In this document: positions 18,783 to 28,230 of the stretch, piece after piece
Layout of the letters: each line of letters opens with the position of its first letter
Numbering within the stretch: the stretch's first letter is position 1
Source: Desulfuromonas sp.
GTDB lineage: Bacteria > Desulfobacterota > Desulfuromonadia > Desulfuromonadales > Geopsychrobacteraceae
Direction of reading: 5' to 3'
Assembly: GCA_002869695.1 (NCBI GenBank)
Contig: PKUD01000200.1
Span: forward strand, 1 to 43,323
Length of the DNA stretch: 43,323 bases
Notes under the pieces: model-generated
What the model was told of the DNA's origin: nothing
The model's database searches: none
The model's input: only the letters and a program-made list of their open reading frames with translations
Program-made: the position numbers and the translations under genes

Positions 18783-19769
18783 GTGACTCCGATCATCATC
18801 TCAATGGGCGACCCGACCGGGATCGGTCCTGAAATCATCGTCAAAGCACTGTCAGCCGGTGACCTTGACGGGTTCTCCCGGCCGCTGGTGGTGGCCGGAG
18901 ACCCGGGGGTCCTGCTGCGCGCTGCCCGGCTGTTCGAGCCCGGGGCGGTGCTTGAGTCGCCGGAGCGGACCGAGTGCTGCCTGCAACTGGGACCCCGCAA
19001 ACTCCGGATTCAGTCTCTTTCCAGGCTTGAAGCAGAGCGGATCCGCTATGGCCAGCCCGACCTTGCCTGTGGCGTGGCGATGGCTGACTATATCGACTGG
19101 GCAGCGAACCAGTGCATCCGCGGGGACGCGGCAGCCATTGTCACCTGTCCGATCAACAAGGCGGCGATCAATGCTGCCGGGATTCGATTCCCCGGGCATA
19201 CCGAACTGCTGGCCCAGCGCTGCGGTGTTGACAGGGTCGTGATGATGCTGGCCGGAGAAAAGCTCAAGGTCTGTCTGGTGACCACCCACCTGGCGCTAAC
19301 TCAGGTGCCTGCGGCTCTGAGCAGCGAGGGTATCCTGGCGACAATTCGCATTGTCGATAACGCCTTTCGGCGCCAGTTTCAGCTTGCCCGACCGCACCTG
19401 GCAGTCCTGGCCCTGAATCCTCACGCGGGCGAGGACGGCCTGTTCGGTGACGAGGAGCAGCGCCTGATCGCCCCCGCCATCGCAACCGCCCGCCAGGAAA
19501 GGATCGAGGCGAGCGGGCCGCACAGCGCCGACACCCTGTTCCATTTTGCCGCCCGGGGAGACTATGACGCGGTGATCTGCATGTACCACGACCAGGGGCT
19601 GATTCCCCTCAAGCTGCTTCATTTCGAAGATGCGGTCAACGTCACCCTGGGCCTGCCGATTGTCCGCACGTCGGTGGACCACGGCACTGCTTACGACCTG
19701 GCGGGGACCGGCAGGGCCTGCACGAGAAGCCTGCTGGCAGCCCTCAGGATGGCTTCGCGGATGATTTGA
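18783..19769 (+). CDS. pdxA: 4-hydroxythreonine-4-phosphate dehydrogenase PdxA
   Basis: PdxA oxidises 4-hydroxythreonine-4-phosphate in pyridoxal phosphate synthesis (DXP-dependent route). The 328-residue protein begins with a GTG start followed by [21 protein letters not shown], the family opening. The three metal-binding histidines are expected in [24 protein letters not shown] and [13 protein letters not shown], all present. Length is normal. It lies near surA, as in many proteobacteria, here with two small envelope genes between. AAAGGGAAAGG precedes the start. Confidence 0.95.
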   Translation: MTPIIISMGDPTGIGPEIIVKALSAGDLDGFSRPLVVAGDPGVLLRAARLFEPGAVLESPERTECCLQLGPRKLRIQSLSRLEAERIRYGQPDLACGVAMADYIDWAANQCIRGDAAAIVTCPINKAAINAAGIRFPGHTELLAQRCGVDRVVMMLAGEKLKVCLVTTHLALTQVPAALSSEGILATIRIVDNAFRRQFQLARPHLAVLALNPHAGEDGLFGDEEQRLIAPAIATARQERIEASGPHSADTLFHFAARGDYDAVICMYHDQGLIPLKLLHFEDAVNVTLGLPIVRTSVDHGTAYDLAGTGRACTRSLLAALRMASRMI

Positions 19770-19844
19770 AGCGAGATTCGAGGTTCGGATCGCAACTCTG
19801 TTTGAACTGTATTGATTATTCCCTTTACCCTTGAGCCTGACCCT

Positions 19845-22661
19845 ATGATCGACAAGATAAAAATTCGCGGGGCCCGCGAACACAACCTGAAGAATATCGA
19901 TATCGATATCCCGCGCGACAAGCTGGTCATCATCACCGGCGTCTCCGGATCCGGCAAGAGTACGCTGGCCTTCGACACCATCTACGCAGAAGGTCAGCGT
20001 CGCTATGTGGAAAGTCTGTCGGCCTATGCCCGGCAGTTTCTCGAGCAGATGGAAAAGCCTGACGTCGACCAGATTGACGGCCTCTCTCCTGCCATCTCCA
20101 TTGAACAGAAGACCACTTCGAGAAACCCCCGCTCCACGGTCGGCACGGTCACTGAAATCTACGACTACCTGAGGCTCCTCTATGCCCGGGCCGGTCAGAT
20201 CAGCTGCCACCGCTGCGGCCACGAGATCAGCTCGCAAACGGTTCAACAGATGGTTGATCAGGTGCTGCTGCTGCCACAACGGAGCAAGCTGATGGTCATG
20301 GCGCCGATCGTCCGGGAGCGCAAAGGAGAGTATCGCAAGGAACTTGCCCAGTTGCAGGCCGATGGTTTTGTCCGGGTGCGGATCGATGGCGAGATGCAGG
20401 AACTTGGCAGCACCGGCGCACTCGAGAAGAACAAAAAGCACACCATCGAAGTGGTTGTCGACCGGTTGGTGATCAAGGAGGGGATCGAAACACGCCTGGC
20501 GGACTCCATCGAAACCGCCCTGCGCCTTGCTGACGGACTGGTTCGGATCGAGATCCCCGGCGGCGAAAGCCTGCTCTATTCGTCAAAGCATGCCTGCATC
20601 GAATGCGGCCTGTCCTATCCCGAGGTCACCCCGCGAATGTTCTCCTTCAACAACCCCCACGGAGCTTGCAACGAATGTTCCGGACTGGGCACCCGCAACT
20701 ATTTCGATGCTGAGCAGGTTGTTCCCAATCCCGAGCTGTCCTTGCGTGAAGGAGCCATTGTCCCGTGGGACAGCCGCACCGGGTATTACTACCAGGCACT
20801 GTTGGAAGCCCTGGCGACCCACTATCAGTTTGATATCCGCACCCCGTTTATCCGCCTGCCGAAGAAGCTGCAGGACATTCTGCTGTATGGCTCCGGCACT
20901 GAAAATGTCCGTTTCTTCTTCGACCAGGGAGATCGCCGCCATTACTACGAGAAACCGTTTGAAGGCGTTCTAAATAACCTGGAACGCCGCTACCGGGAGA
21001 CCGATTCCGATGCGGTCCGGGAGAATCTGGAACGCTTCATGAGCGTCGTTCCCTGCCCGACCTGCGAGGGAACTCGGCTGCGTCCCGAATCCTTGCACGT
21101 CCATATTGCCGGGAAAAATATCCACCAGACCTGCATCATGTCGATCGCCGAGGCGGAGGGCTTTTTTCATAACCTGCAACTGCCTCCCAAACAGGCCACC
21201 ATCGCCCGTCGCATTCTCAAAGAGATCTGCGAACGTCTCTCCTTCCTCAGTCATGTCGGCCTCGACTACCTGAGCCTCGACCGTTCTGCCGGCACTCTCA
21301 GTGGTGGAGAGGGGCAGCGGATTCGCCTGGCAACCCAGATCGGGTCGTCGCTCATGGGGGTTCTGTATATTCTCGATGAACCGTCCATCGGCCTGCACCA
21401 GCGGGACAACCAGCGGCTGCTGAAGACATTGAAGCGGTTGCGCGACCTGGGCAATACGGTGCTGGTGGTTGAGCACGACGAAGAGACAATCCTGGCCGCC
21501 GATCACCTGATCGACATGGGCCCGGCCGCCGGCATGCATGGCGGCGAAGTGGTGGCCGAGGGGACGCCACGGGAGGTTCTGAAAAATCCGCACTCCCTGA
21601 CCGGTCAGTACCTGTCCGGAGAACTGGAAATACCGATTCCGGAGAGTCGCCGGCAGAGTGACCGATTGCTGCAGATTTTCGGCGCCCGCGCCAACAACCT
21701 GCAGGATGTCGATGTCGTCATCCCGCTGGGAATCCTGACCTGTGTAACCGGCGTCTCTGGTTCGGGCAAGTCCTCTCTGATCATAGAGACCCTCTATAAG
21801 GCCCTGGCGCAAAGGCTGCACCGGACACGCGAAAAAGCGGGCCCGGTCAGGGACATTGTCGGCCTCGACCAGCTTGACAAAGTGATCGACATCGACCAGT
21901 CCCCGATCGGTCGCACTCCCCGCTCCAACCCGGCCACCTATACAGGGGTATTTACCGAGATCCGTGAGCTGTTCGCCCGCCTGCCGGAAGCGAAAATCCG
22001 CGGTTATAAGCCGGGCCGCTTCTCCTTCAATGTCAAAGGGGGCCGTTGTGAAGCCTGCCGGGGAGACGGGATCATCAAGATTGAGATGCACTTCCTGCCT
22101 GATGTTTATGTCCAGTGTGAGGTCTGCAAGGGTGCTCGCTACAATCGCGAAACCCTCGAAGTGAAATACAAGGGGAAGAGTATCGCCGACGTTCTCGACA
22201 TGACCGTCAACATGGCCAGCAGGTTCCTGGAGAACATCCCGCGGATCAGCAATAAACTGGAAACAATCCGCGATGTCGGTCTCGGCTACATCAAGCTGGG
22301 ACAGAGCGCCACGACCCTCTCCGGTGGTGAAGCGCAACGGGTCAAGCTGGCTAGGGAACTGGGGAAACGGGCGACCGGAAGGACCATCTATATTCTCGAC
22401 GAGCCAACCACCGGCCTGCACTTTGCCGATATTCAGAAGCTGCTGCAGGTGCTGAATCGGCTGGTCGACGCGGGGAACACGGTGGTGGTTATCGAGCACA
22501 ATCTCGACGTGATTAAAACCGCCGACCACATCATCGACCTCGGCCCGGAGGGAGGGCGGAAGGGAGGCGAGATTCTGATTGCAGGCACCCCCGAAGAGGT
22601 CGCGCGCTGTAAGCGTTCCTATACCGGACAGTTTCTGCAACGCTATCTGCCGGTGGGTTGA
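19845..22661 (+). CDS. uvrA: Excinuclease ABC subunit A (UvrA)
   Basis: UvrA recognises DNA damage and loads UvrB in nucleotide excision repair. The 938-residue protein holds two ABC modules. Walker A motifs are GVSGSGKST (residues 32-40) and a second GVSGSGKSS; signatures are [12 protein letters not shown] and [12 protein letters not shown]. Zinc-binding cysteine pairs are CHRCG, CIECG/CNECSG and [14 protein letters not shown]. The start ATG 19845 begins [17 protein letters not shown], the family norm; an in-frame upstream codon adds 11 residues without homology. No clear ribosome site is seen. With mfd in the same run, transcription-coupled repair genes are close together. Confidence 0.97.
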   Translation: MIDKIKIRGAREHNLKNIDIDIPRDKLVIITGVSGSGKSTLAFDTIYAEGQRRYVESLSAYARQFLEQMEKPDVDQIDGLSPAISIEQKTTSRNPRSTVGTVTEIYDYLRLLYARAGQISCHRCGHEISSQTVQQMVDQVLLLPQRSKLMVMAPIVRERKGEYRKELAQLQADGFVRVRIDGEMQELGSTGALEKNKKHTIEVVVDRLVIKEGIETRLADSIETALRLADGLVRIEIPGGESLLYSSKHACIECGLSYPEVTPRMFSFNNPHGACNECSGLGTRNYFDAEQVVPNPELSLREGAIVPWDSRTGYYYQALLEALATHYQFDIRTPFIRLPKKLQDILLYGSGTENVRFFFDQGDRRHYYEKPFEGVLNNLERRYRETDSDAVRENLERFMSVVPCPTCEGTRLRPESLHVHIAGKNIHQTCIMSIAEAEGFFHNLQLPPKQATIARRILKEICERLSFLSHVGLDYLSLDRSAGTLSGGEGQRIRLATQIGSSLMGVLYILDEPSIGLHQRDNQRLLKTLKRLRDLGNTVLVVEHDEETILAADHLIDMGPAAGMHGGEVVAEGTPREVLKNPHSLTGQYLSGELEIPIPESRRQSDRLLQIFGARANNLQDVDVVIPLGILTCVTGVSGSGKSSLIIETLYKALAQRLHRTREKAGPVRDIVGLDQLDKVIDIDQSPIGRTPRSNPATYTGVFTEIRELFARLPEAKIRGYKPGRFSFNVKGGRCEACRGDGIIKIEMHFLPDVYVQCEVCKGARYNRETLEVKYKGKSIADVLDMTVNMASRFLENIPRISNKLETIRDVGLGYIKLGQSATTLSGGEAQRVKLARELGKRATGRTIYILDEPTTGLHFADIQKLLQVLNRLVDAGNTVVVIEHNLDVIKTADHIIDLGPEGGRKGGEILIAGTPEEVARCKRSYTGQFLQRYLPVG

Positions 22662-22933
22662 TCTATTGATGGGCCTTCTCTACAACCGGATGCGGTGTTT
22701 TCACCACAACCCTTGTCGATAGGCCTCACTTTTACCCCTGGCGGCATCTCTCGTTGTCCTGCCAGCTGGTCACGAGTGTCTAATATTTGTCCCCTTTTTT
22801 CTGACACTTAGCTGTTATCACAGGTGTTTTTTCACGGCGGCAGAAAATTATAAAAATCCTACCCCGATTTTTTAAAACCGGTACAGCGATTGCATTTCAG
22901 AATCATGCTCTCCAGCAGAGGAAGGATTTTATC

Positions 22934-23341
22934 GTGACACCGCAACTCATGAAAAAGCTGTTTGCCCTACTCATTCTCATCACCTTTACCACGGCCTGTG
23001 CTCCGCACCAGGCGATGATCCATTCTGAGCCCCCCGGGGCAACGGTGATGATCGACGGTAAAGAGGTCGGGGCAGCGCCGGTGGCTTACGACTATCGGCT
23101 CAGTAATGGCAAAGAGCATCAAATTAGCGTGGTTCGTGATGGGTACGAGACAGTCGACCTGACCATCTCTGCTGACAAAACCGACCAGAGTGCCATGAAA
23201 CGCTGGATGATGGCCGGTCTGGTCTGGAGCCCCCTCTGGCTGGGGACAGTGTTCACCAAAAAGCTCAAGGAGAGTTATCGGTTTGTGATGAAACGTAGCG
23301 AACCTCAGATGACTGCGAAACTGGAGACACCGCAGGACTGA
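22934..23341 (+). CDS. PEGA-domain lipoprotein
   Basis: This 135-residue protein starts at GTG 22934, seven nt after AAGGA. The in-frame ATG at 22949 has no ribosome site. The leader ends in FTTAC, a probable lipobox. The core is one PEGA domain (IHSEPPGATVMIDGKEVGAAPVAYDYRLS), a surface beta-sandwich often used in carbohydrate or protein contacts. A C-terminal hydrophobic patch (WMMAGLVWSPLWLGTVF) may be a second membrane contact. The precise role is unknown. It is followed by a strong terminator. Confidence 0.82.
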   Translation: MTPQLMKKLFALLILITFTTACAPHQAMIHSEPPGATVMIDGKEVGAAPVAYDYRLSNGKEHQISVVRDGYETVDLTISADKTDQSAMKRWMMAGLVWSPLWLGTVFTKKLKESYRFVMKRSEPQMTAKLETPQD

Positions 23342-23368
23342 CACCCCGTTCTGCTATGATTTATACAT

Positions 23369-23402
23369 AAAAAGAGACGGCTGGAATCAGCCGTCTCTTT
23401 TT
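23369..23402. terminator. Bidirectional intrinsic terminator
   Basis: A 15-bp perfect stem (23369-23383 with 23388-23402) closes a GAAT tetraloop, with A-tract and T-tract on either side. It lies between the convergent PEGA lipoprotein and the two-repeat hypothetical gene. Confidence 0.92.
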
Positions 23403-23424
23403 TGTTCTGTCCCGCCATCTGTCA

Positions 23425-23874
23425 TCACGAGCCCATGACAACCCCATGAATCAGGTTCATGTTGACCAGATAGTCATGTCCGCCCGACTGCATGGCAAAA
23501 TATTTGTCGCTACTGTTGAAAAAATCCTGAATCCGATTCTTGCCTGCCGGCAGGTCAATCCTGACGGTTCCCTGCAATTCCTCACCACCGAGAAAGGTGA
23601 TCTTGACCTCCCGTTCAGGAAGTTCAATACCCGACTCTTCACGGACATCATAACGCAGATGGCTGATCATGCTTTTTTTGACCAGGTGAAATTCGCCCCC
23701 GGTAGTTTTCAACGGCAGAAAGGGCTGATCTTCGAGAAGCAGGTCAGAAACACTCTGCCCACCAGTACGATGCTGCGCAAACGGACTGAGAAAGAGATCT
23801 CCTTCATAGACAATACCATCAGCAATGAAGATCACGACAGGCTCTTCTCGTTTCTCGATTCTGAATTCACTCAT
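23425..23874 (-). CDS. Hypothetical protein with two tandem beta repeats
   Basis: This 149-residue cytoplasmic protein has no signal peptide. Two halves of about 60 residues resemble each other: VVIFIADGIVYEGDLFL...SVSDLLLEDQPFLPL...EFHLVKKSMISHL and EVKITFLGGEELQGTVRI...RIQDFFNSSDKYFAM...HDYLVNMNLIHGV. Each has strand, glycine turn, a D(L/F)(L/F)-type helix and a final LV..NI/SMI strand. This looks like an internal duplication of a small domain related to a DUF found in deltaproteobacteria. The function is unknown. AGGAG lies 9 nt before the ATG. It is a single gene in reverse orientation to its neighbours. Confidence 0.75.
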   Translation of the reverse strand: MSEFRIEKREEPVVIFIADGIVYEGDLFLSPFAQHRTGGQSVSDLLLEDQPFLPLKTTGGEFHLVKKSMISHLRYDVREESGIELPEREVKITFLGGEELQGTVRIDLPAGKNRIQDFFNSSDKYFAMQSGGHDYLVNMNLIHGVVMGS

Positions 23875-24137
23875 TTCTCGTGACTCCTAAAAAAATCCCC
23901 TCGCGCATGTTGGTTACAGATAGTAACAGGAATCAGCTCAATTATTCAAGGCTTTCTTTGCTTTTGCCAATTAAAAAAATTTAACCAAACACAGTTATGT
24001 CAATCTTGCATGAAACCTCCCTGCAATACCTGCCAAATCCCCCCAAGGTCGGGACTAAGGATGGTTGGTTGTGGACATCCATCAGAACGTCTGCTAACCT
24101 CCCAGAGAAATTGATCTTTATCAGTTGAGGACATCCT

Positions 24138-25547
24138 ATGCTGACCCTGCTGATTGTCTTTATCTGGGGCATATCGATCTTTTCTGCCGGGCATGCGCTG
24201 CTCTCCAAGCGCGATCCCCGGGCCGGACTGGGCTGGATAGTAACCTGCCTGGCCCTGCCTGGCTTCGGCGCCTTCTGCTACTGGCTGCTCGGAGTCAATC
24301 GCATCCGCACCAAGGCCCGCGAACTGCAGAGTCAGGGGCAGGGGATGCACTGGATGGAAACCTCACCCCCGGAATCCGCAGGCACCACCGAAGTTGTGGG
24401 CTGCGGTTGCCTGCTGAACCTGTCTAATGAAGTCACCCGCCGGCCGTTGACATTCAAAAACAGCGTTGAAGTGCTTTACAACGGCGAACAGACCTATCCC
24501 GCCATGCTGGAAGCAATCCGCACGGCGCAGGAGCATATCTTCCTTTCCAGCTATATCTTTCAGGCCGACAAGACGGGACGACTTTTCGTCCGGGAATTAA
24601 CCGCGGCGGCAGAGCGTGGCGTGGATGTCCGGGTCCTGACGGACGCATTCGGCGAGCGCTACTCTCTGCCGACAGCGCGCCGCCTGCTGCGGGGCAGCAA
24701 GGTTAAAACCACCAATTTCCTCCCTCCATCACTCTCCAGACGCAGTTTCTATCTGAACATGCGTAACCATCGCAAACTGCTGATCGTGGACAGCCGCTAC
24801 GGGTTCACCGGCGGGATGAATATCTGGGACCGGCACCTCGCGGCGATAAAGAACAATGCCCGGCGGGTCATCGACATCCACTTCCGCCTGGAGGGGCCTG
24901 TCTGTGCCCACCTGCGCGATGCCTTCATGGAGGATTGGCACTTCGCCACCAATGAGGTCCGCCACCACAGGGATTGGCCCGAAGCCCCGAGCAGCGGGAC
25001 AGCCATTTGCCGCGGAATCAGCGCCGGTCCGAACGAAATCCACGAGAAGCTCAACTGGATTCTGATTGGAGCCCTCAGCTGTGCTCGGCACAGGGTCAGA
25101 ATCATGACACCCTATTTTATTCCCACTCGTGCCCAGTTGGCGGCAATCAACGCAGCTTCCTTGCGCGGCGTGCAGGTCGAAATTCTGCTGCCGGAAAAGA
25201 ACAACCTGCCGTTTGTCGACTGGGCCTCCCGTGGCTACCTTTACGAGCTGCTGGAATACGACACCATGGTGTATTATCAACCCCCTCCCTTCGTCCACAG
25301 TAAAATGCTGCTGATTGACGATGAGTACGCTCTCGTTGGTTCAGCCAACCTAGATCCGCGCAGCCTGCGGCTAAATTTTGAATTTAACGTGGAAATTATC
25401 GACCGCAACCTGGTTGGCGAATTGATCCGGCATTTCGATCATGCCCGGCAGCATTCTTCGGAAGTCTCTATGGAACAGCTGGAGCGACGCTCCATCCCCG
25501 AGCGCATGCGGAACGCGTTCTGCAAACTGTTCTCCCCCTATCTGTAG
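24138..25547 (+). CDS. cls: Cardiolipin synthase (phospholipase D family)
   Basis: This membrane enzyme joins two phosphatidylglycerol molecules to form cardiolipin and glycerol. The 469-residue protein has two N-terminal transmembrane helices (residues about 3-20 and 30-52). Two PLD domains carry HKD motifs: HRKLLIVDSRYGFTGG (His211) and HSKMLLIDDEYALVGSANLD (His387). Length fits the bacterial Cls type. TGAGGA lies just upstream of the ATG. The stop is only 6 nt from the end of the convergent EamA gene with no terminator visible between, so transcripts probably overlap. Confidence 0.93.
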   Translation: MLTLLIVFIWGISIFSAGHALLSKRDPRAGLGWIVTCLALPGFGAFCYWLLGVNRIRTKARELQSQGQGMHWMETSPPESAGTTEVVGCGCLLNLSNEVTRRPLTFKNSVEVLYNGEQTYPAMLEAIRTAQEHIFLSSYIFQADKTGRLFVRELTAAAERGVDVRVLTDAFGERYSLPTARRLLRGSKVKTTNFLPPSLSRRSFYLNMRNHRKLLIVDSRYGFTGGMNIWDRHLAAIKNNARRVIDIHFRLEGPVCAHLRDAFMEDWHFATNEVRHHRDWPEAPSSGTAICRGISAGPNEIHEKLNWILIGALSCARHRVRIMTPYFIPTRAQLAAINAASLRGVQVEILLPEKNNLPFVDWASRGYLYELLEYDTMVYYQPPPFVHSKMLLIDDEYALVGSANLDPRSLRLNFEFNVEIIDRNLVGELIRHFDHARQHSSEVSMEQLERRSIPERMRNAFCKLFSPYL

Positions 25548-25553
25548 CCCATC

Positions 25554-26444
25554 TCAGGAGGAAAATTTCGGCCGCAAACCGTTATTGTTAGTAATCCAGG
25601 CCCCCAGGATAACCAGGACCCCACCCTTCACAAGTCCTGCCGTCAACGGTTCCCCGAGCAGAAGAAATCCGAACAGCAGCGCAAAGAGCGGCACGAAATT
25701 AATAAACACTCCCGCCCGAACCGCACCGATCTCGCGAATCGACTGGTAATACCAGAAGAAGGCTACAACGGTGCCTAGCGCCGCGAGGTAAAGGAGCCCG
25801 CACCAGGCCTTGGTCCCGTAACCCAAAGCAGCGGGAACAACCCCCTGAGCCAGGGCCAACGGGGCCAGCATGAGGGCTCCGATCACTGCCGACCCGGTCA
25901 CCGCCGCCAGCGGGGTGAGCGTCCCCATCACCCGCCGCCCGATCACCGAATAGAGCGACCAGCAGAGAACACAGCCAAGCAGCACCAGCTCTCCTTCAGT
26001 CATTTTGGAGAAAAGCAGCGCCAACTGGCCGTCACTGATCACCAGCATCGCCCCGACGACCGACAGCAGAATGCCGAGACTTTTAATCGGGCGCAACGGC
26101 TCGCCGTCAAAAAGGGCTGAAACCAGCGCAATGCCAACCGGATTCAGGGCAATAATCAACCCGGCCCGCCCGGCGGAAACTGTTTCCAGTCCCTTAAAAA
26201 AGGCGAGATTATAGCCCACCACACCAGTCAGGCCGAGCAGCAGAACTGCACCCAGTTCGCGTCGGTTAAACCGGGGGAAACGGCCTTCATAACGATACAG
26301 CAACAGCATCAGCAGGAGCCCCGCCACAGCAAAACGGAGAAAGGCCGCAGAAAAAGGGGGGACCACCCCGGCCAGCATCCGCCCGGCGATGAAGGTTCCG
26401 CCCCAGAATGCCATGGTGGCCAGCAGTTTCAGATAGATCAACAT
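25554..26444 (-). CDS. EamA/DMT-family transporter
   Basis: This inner-membrane exporter has about 296 residues and ten hydrophobic segments made of two EamA repeats. The first begins FWGGTFIAGRMLAG, and the second spans from GELVLLGCVLCWSLYSVIG. The substrate is unknown; family members export amino acids, metabolites or drugs. The frame is open to 26570, but ATG 26444 has GGAG at proper distance and begins right at the first membrane helix. It stands alone on the minus strand. Confidence 0.88.
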   Translation of the reverse strand: MLIYLKLLATMAFWGGTFIAGRMLAGVVPPFSAAFLRFAVAGLLLMLLLYRYEGRFPRFNRRELGAVLLLGLTGVVGYNLAFFKGLETVSAGRAGLIIALNPVGIALVSALFDGEPLRPIKSLGILLSVVGAMLVISDGQLALLFSKMTEGELVLLGCVLCWSLYSVIGRRVMGTLTPLAAVTGSAVIGALMLAPLALAQGVVPAALGYGTKAWCGLLYLAALGTVVAFFWYYQSIREIGAVRAGVFINFVPLFALLFGFLLLGEPLTAGLVKGGVLVILGAWITNNNGLRPKFSS

Positions 26445-26550
26445 CAATGCTCCAGACGCAAAAAAACAGCGCAAGTATGCACCATCCGCCGGTGTTGATA
26501 AATAACAAAAGAAGTCATATGTTGCTGCGTCCCTGAAGCTTCGGACAAAG

Positions 26551-26584
26551 AAAGGCGGCCGATTATCCATAACCGGCCGCCTTT
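26551..26584. terminator. Intrinsic terminator of the small-protein/kinase region
   Basis: An 11-bp stem AAAGGCGGCCG/CGGCCGCCTTT (26551-26561 with 26574-26584) lies 65 nt beyond the 28-residue gene. On the minus strand it continues TTTCTTTG. Confidence 0.8.
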
Positions 26585-26649
26585 ATATTCTATTCCGTTT
26601 CTTCCGGAGTCTTGCTTCCCTCACGGGGAAGTTCGCAACTGCTGGAGAG

Positions 26650-26736
26650 TCATGTCTGGACCCCCATGCGTGGCAGGACCCAGCGGTTCAATACATACCA
26701 GATAACCACAATACCGATAAGCAGAAAAATGTCCAT
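26650..26736 (-). CDS. 28-residue single-pass membrane protein
   Basis: This short gene encodes MDIFLLIGIVVIWYVLNRWV followed by LPRMGVQT. Residues 3-20 form one transmembrane helix, followed by an aromatic/basic interface and a short tail. AAGGAG lies 6 nt before the ATG, and a promoter (TTGCAG, 17 bp, TATATT) and a downstream terminator frame it. From memory, similar 28-30 residue proteins with a W(V/L)LP(R/K)(L/M)GV tail occur in Geobacter relatives, but this could not be searched. It lies 61 nt after the histidine-kinase gene on the same strand, so it could act on the kinase or another membrane complex. Confidence 0.7.
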   Translation of the reverse strand: MDIFLLIGIVVIWYVLNRWVLPRMGVQT

Positions 26737-26765
26737 GTGCGGCTCCTTTATTATATTCAAATATC

Positions 26766-26794
26766 AATATATATAATCCGTACTTTTACTGCAA
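26766..26794 (-). promoter_or_regulatory. Candidate promoter of the 28-residue gene
   Basis: Minus strand: TTGCAG (26794-26789), a 17-bp spacer, TATATT (26771-26766). It falls in the gap after the kinase gene. The 17-bp block at 26759-26775, which overlaps the -10, recurs exactly at 35203-35219 in another promoter. Confidence 0.5.
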
Positions 26795-26797
26795 CCC

Positions 26798-28207
26798 CTA
26801 TTTTAGCCGCCCGCTTCCCGCGGCCGAGATCGGCAGCACGATGCTCACGAGCAACCCTCCTCCGACGGCATTTTCTGCGCAGATCGTTCCACCACTGAGG
26901 CGAATCGCCCGATCGGCGATCGCCAGCCCGAGACCGGTGCCGCCACTCTCCCGGTCGCGCGCATCAGCCACCCTGAAGAAGGGCTCAAACAGCTTTTCCA
27001 AAGACTCCTCAGGAACTCCCGGGCCCCGATCACGAACAGCAATCCGAACCTGGCCTTGCTGAGGATCGGCAATTTGAGAGACCTCGACGGTTGTCCCTTC
27101 TCCGGTATATTTCACCGCATTGCGGACCACATTCTCGATTGCGCGGCGCAACATCACTTCGGCGCCTTCAACAAATACCGGATCGCAAGCAGTCAACGCC
27201 ACATTTCGCCCATGACCTCCGGCTTCAAAGTCGGCATCCAGCACTACCGAGCGGAGCAGGGCCCTCAAGTCAAACCTCTCCACCCGGTAAGAGCCGATGC
27301 CGCTTTCCAGCTGGGTCAGCCGCAGCAGCTGCCCGATCATTTCGTTGAGCTGACCGGCCTCCATCTCGATCCGTTCCAGTGCACCGCGGCTCTCATTGCC
27401 GGAGCGCTGACGGGCCAGCTCCAGGGCAACCGCCATCCGTGCGAGAGGTGAGCGGAGTTCATGGGAAATATCCTGCAGCAGGCGCTTCTGAGTGGTAATC
27501 AGGGTTTCAATCCGCTCCGCCATGAAGTCAAAATCCCTGCCCAGGTCGCTGAATTCTCCCTTGCCCTGAATTTCCGGACCGATCCGGGTCGTCAGGTCGC
27601 ATCCGGCAAACTGGCGGGTCGCCTGCCTCAGCTTACGGATCGGCGACGTCAGGGAACGGGCCAGGAAGAAGCAAACCAGTGCCGCGACGGCGAGGATCAC
27701 CAGCGCCCTGGAGCCGAAGATTGCCGGGGGCATGGCCTTGAAAATATGCCGGAGCGCAGGGCGCTCAGGAAGCCCGACAACAATGACATAGCGATTCCCA
27801 GAGCTGCTGCTCAGCGGACTGGCCATCCAGGGAAGTTCTCTGCGCTCGGAAAAAATCAGCTTGTCGGTGATAAAAGCGCGCTCCGCCATCCGCTTGATCA
27901 GCCTGCCGATTCGTTTCGGCACACTGAACGTCGCCAGGGTTTCGCCGCGCGCCGAAAACAGAAAGACATGCACATCGGCCGTTTGGCGCAACTCTTCCAT
28001 ATATGTCTCTAACGCAGGGGACCCTCCCTGTTCATAAATCTGCACGGCAGCACGCCCGTATTCAGCCAGCGCCTGTTTGGCAAAGTGCTTATGACCCATC
28101 GGGGGGAATTCATGATCCCGGGAATAAGTCAGAACGATGCCGATCACCGCTGAAATGACGATAATCAACAAAAAATAGAGAAATATTTTTACAAAAAGGC
28201 TGCGCAT
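26798..28207 (-). CDS. Sensor histidine kinase (CpxA-like)
   Basis: This inner-membrane kinase of about 469 residues has TM1 at residues about 3-26 and a periplasmic sensor of roughly 140 residues. TM2 (about 162-183) leads to a HAMP domain (ARSLTSPIRKLRQAT). The DHp helix carries phospho-His249 in DISHELRSPLARM. The ATPase domain has the N box (NVVRNAVKYT), G1 (RDRGPGVP), F (FEPFFRV) and G2 (GGTGLGLAIA). The TTG at 28234 overlaps the regulator stop, but ATG 28207 begins the first helix and is preferred. The layout and its downstream Spy/CpxP-like gene suggest envelope-stress sensing. Confidence 0.9.
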   Translation of the reverse strand: MRSLFVKIFLYFLLIIVISAVIGIVLTYSRDHEFPPMGHKHFAKQALAEYGRAAVQIYEQGGSPALETYMEELRQTADVHVFLFSARGETLATFSVPKRIGRLIKRMAERAFITDKLIFSERRELPWMASPLSSSSGNRYVIVVGLPERPALRHIFKAMPPAIFGSRALVILAVAALVCFFLARSLTSPIRKLRQATRQFAGCDLTTRIGPEIQGKGEFSDLGRDFDFMAERIETLITTQKRLLQDISHELRSPLARMAVALELARQRSGNESRGALERIEMEAGQLNEMIGQLLRLTQLESGIGSYRVERFDLRALLRSVVLDADFEAGGHGRNVALTACDPVFVEGAEVMLRRAIENVVRNAVKYTGEGTTVEVSQIADPQQGQVRIAVRDRGPGVPEESLEKLFEPFFRVADARDRESGGTGLGLAIADRAIRLSGGTICAENAVGGGLLVSIVLPISAAGSGRLK

Positions 28208-28230
28208 GAGACGAATTCCACTGACATGGG

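Noticed and set aside
19782-19796. GGTT-starting sequence upstream of uvrA, considered as a deltaproteobacterial LexA box
   Set aside because: The internal C/G positions and the closing ACC do not match the GGTTN2CN4GN3ACC pattern.
20970-22640. Very long open frame antisense to uvrA (and similar ones antisense to surA, pdxA and the RND gene)
   Set aside because: These are artefacts of G+C-rich codon usage on the opposite strand; they have low-complexity composition and no start context.
22662-22933. Intergenic region after uvrA with small stems such as CTGGC/GCCAG and AGTGTC/GACACT
   Set aside because: Stems are short or have long loops and no U-run in the right place, so no terminator or RNA can be claimed.
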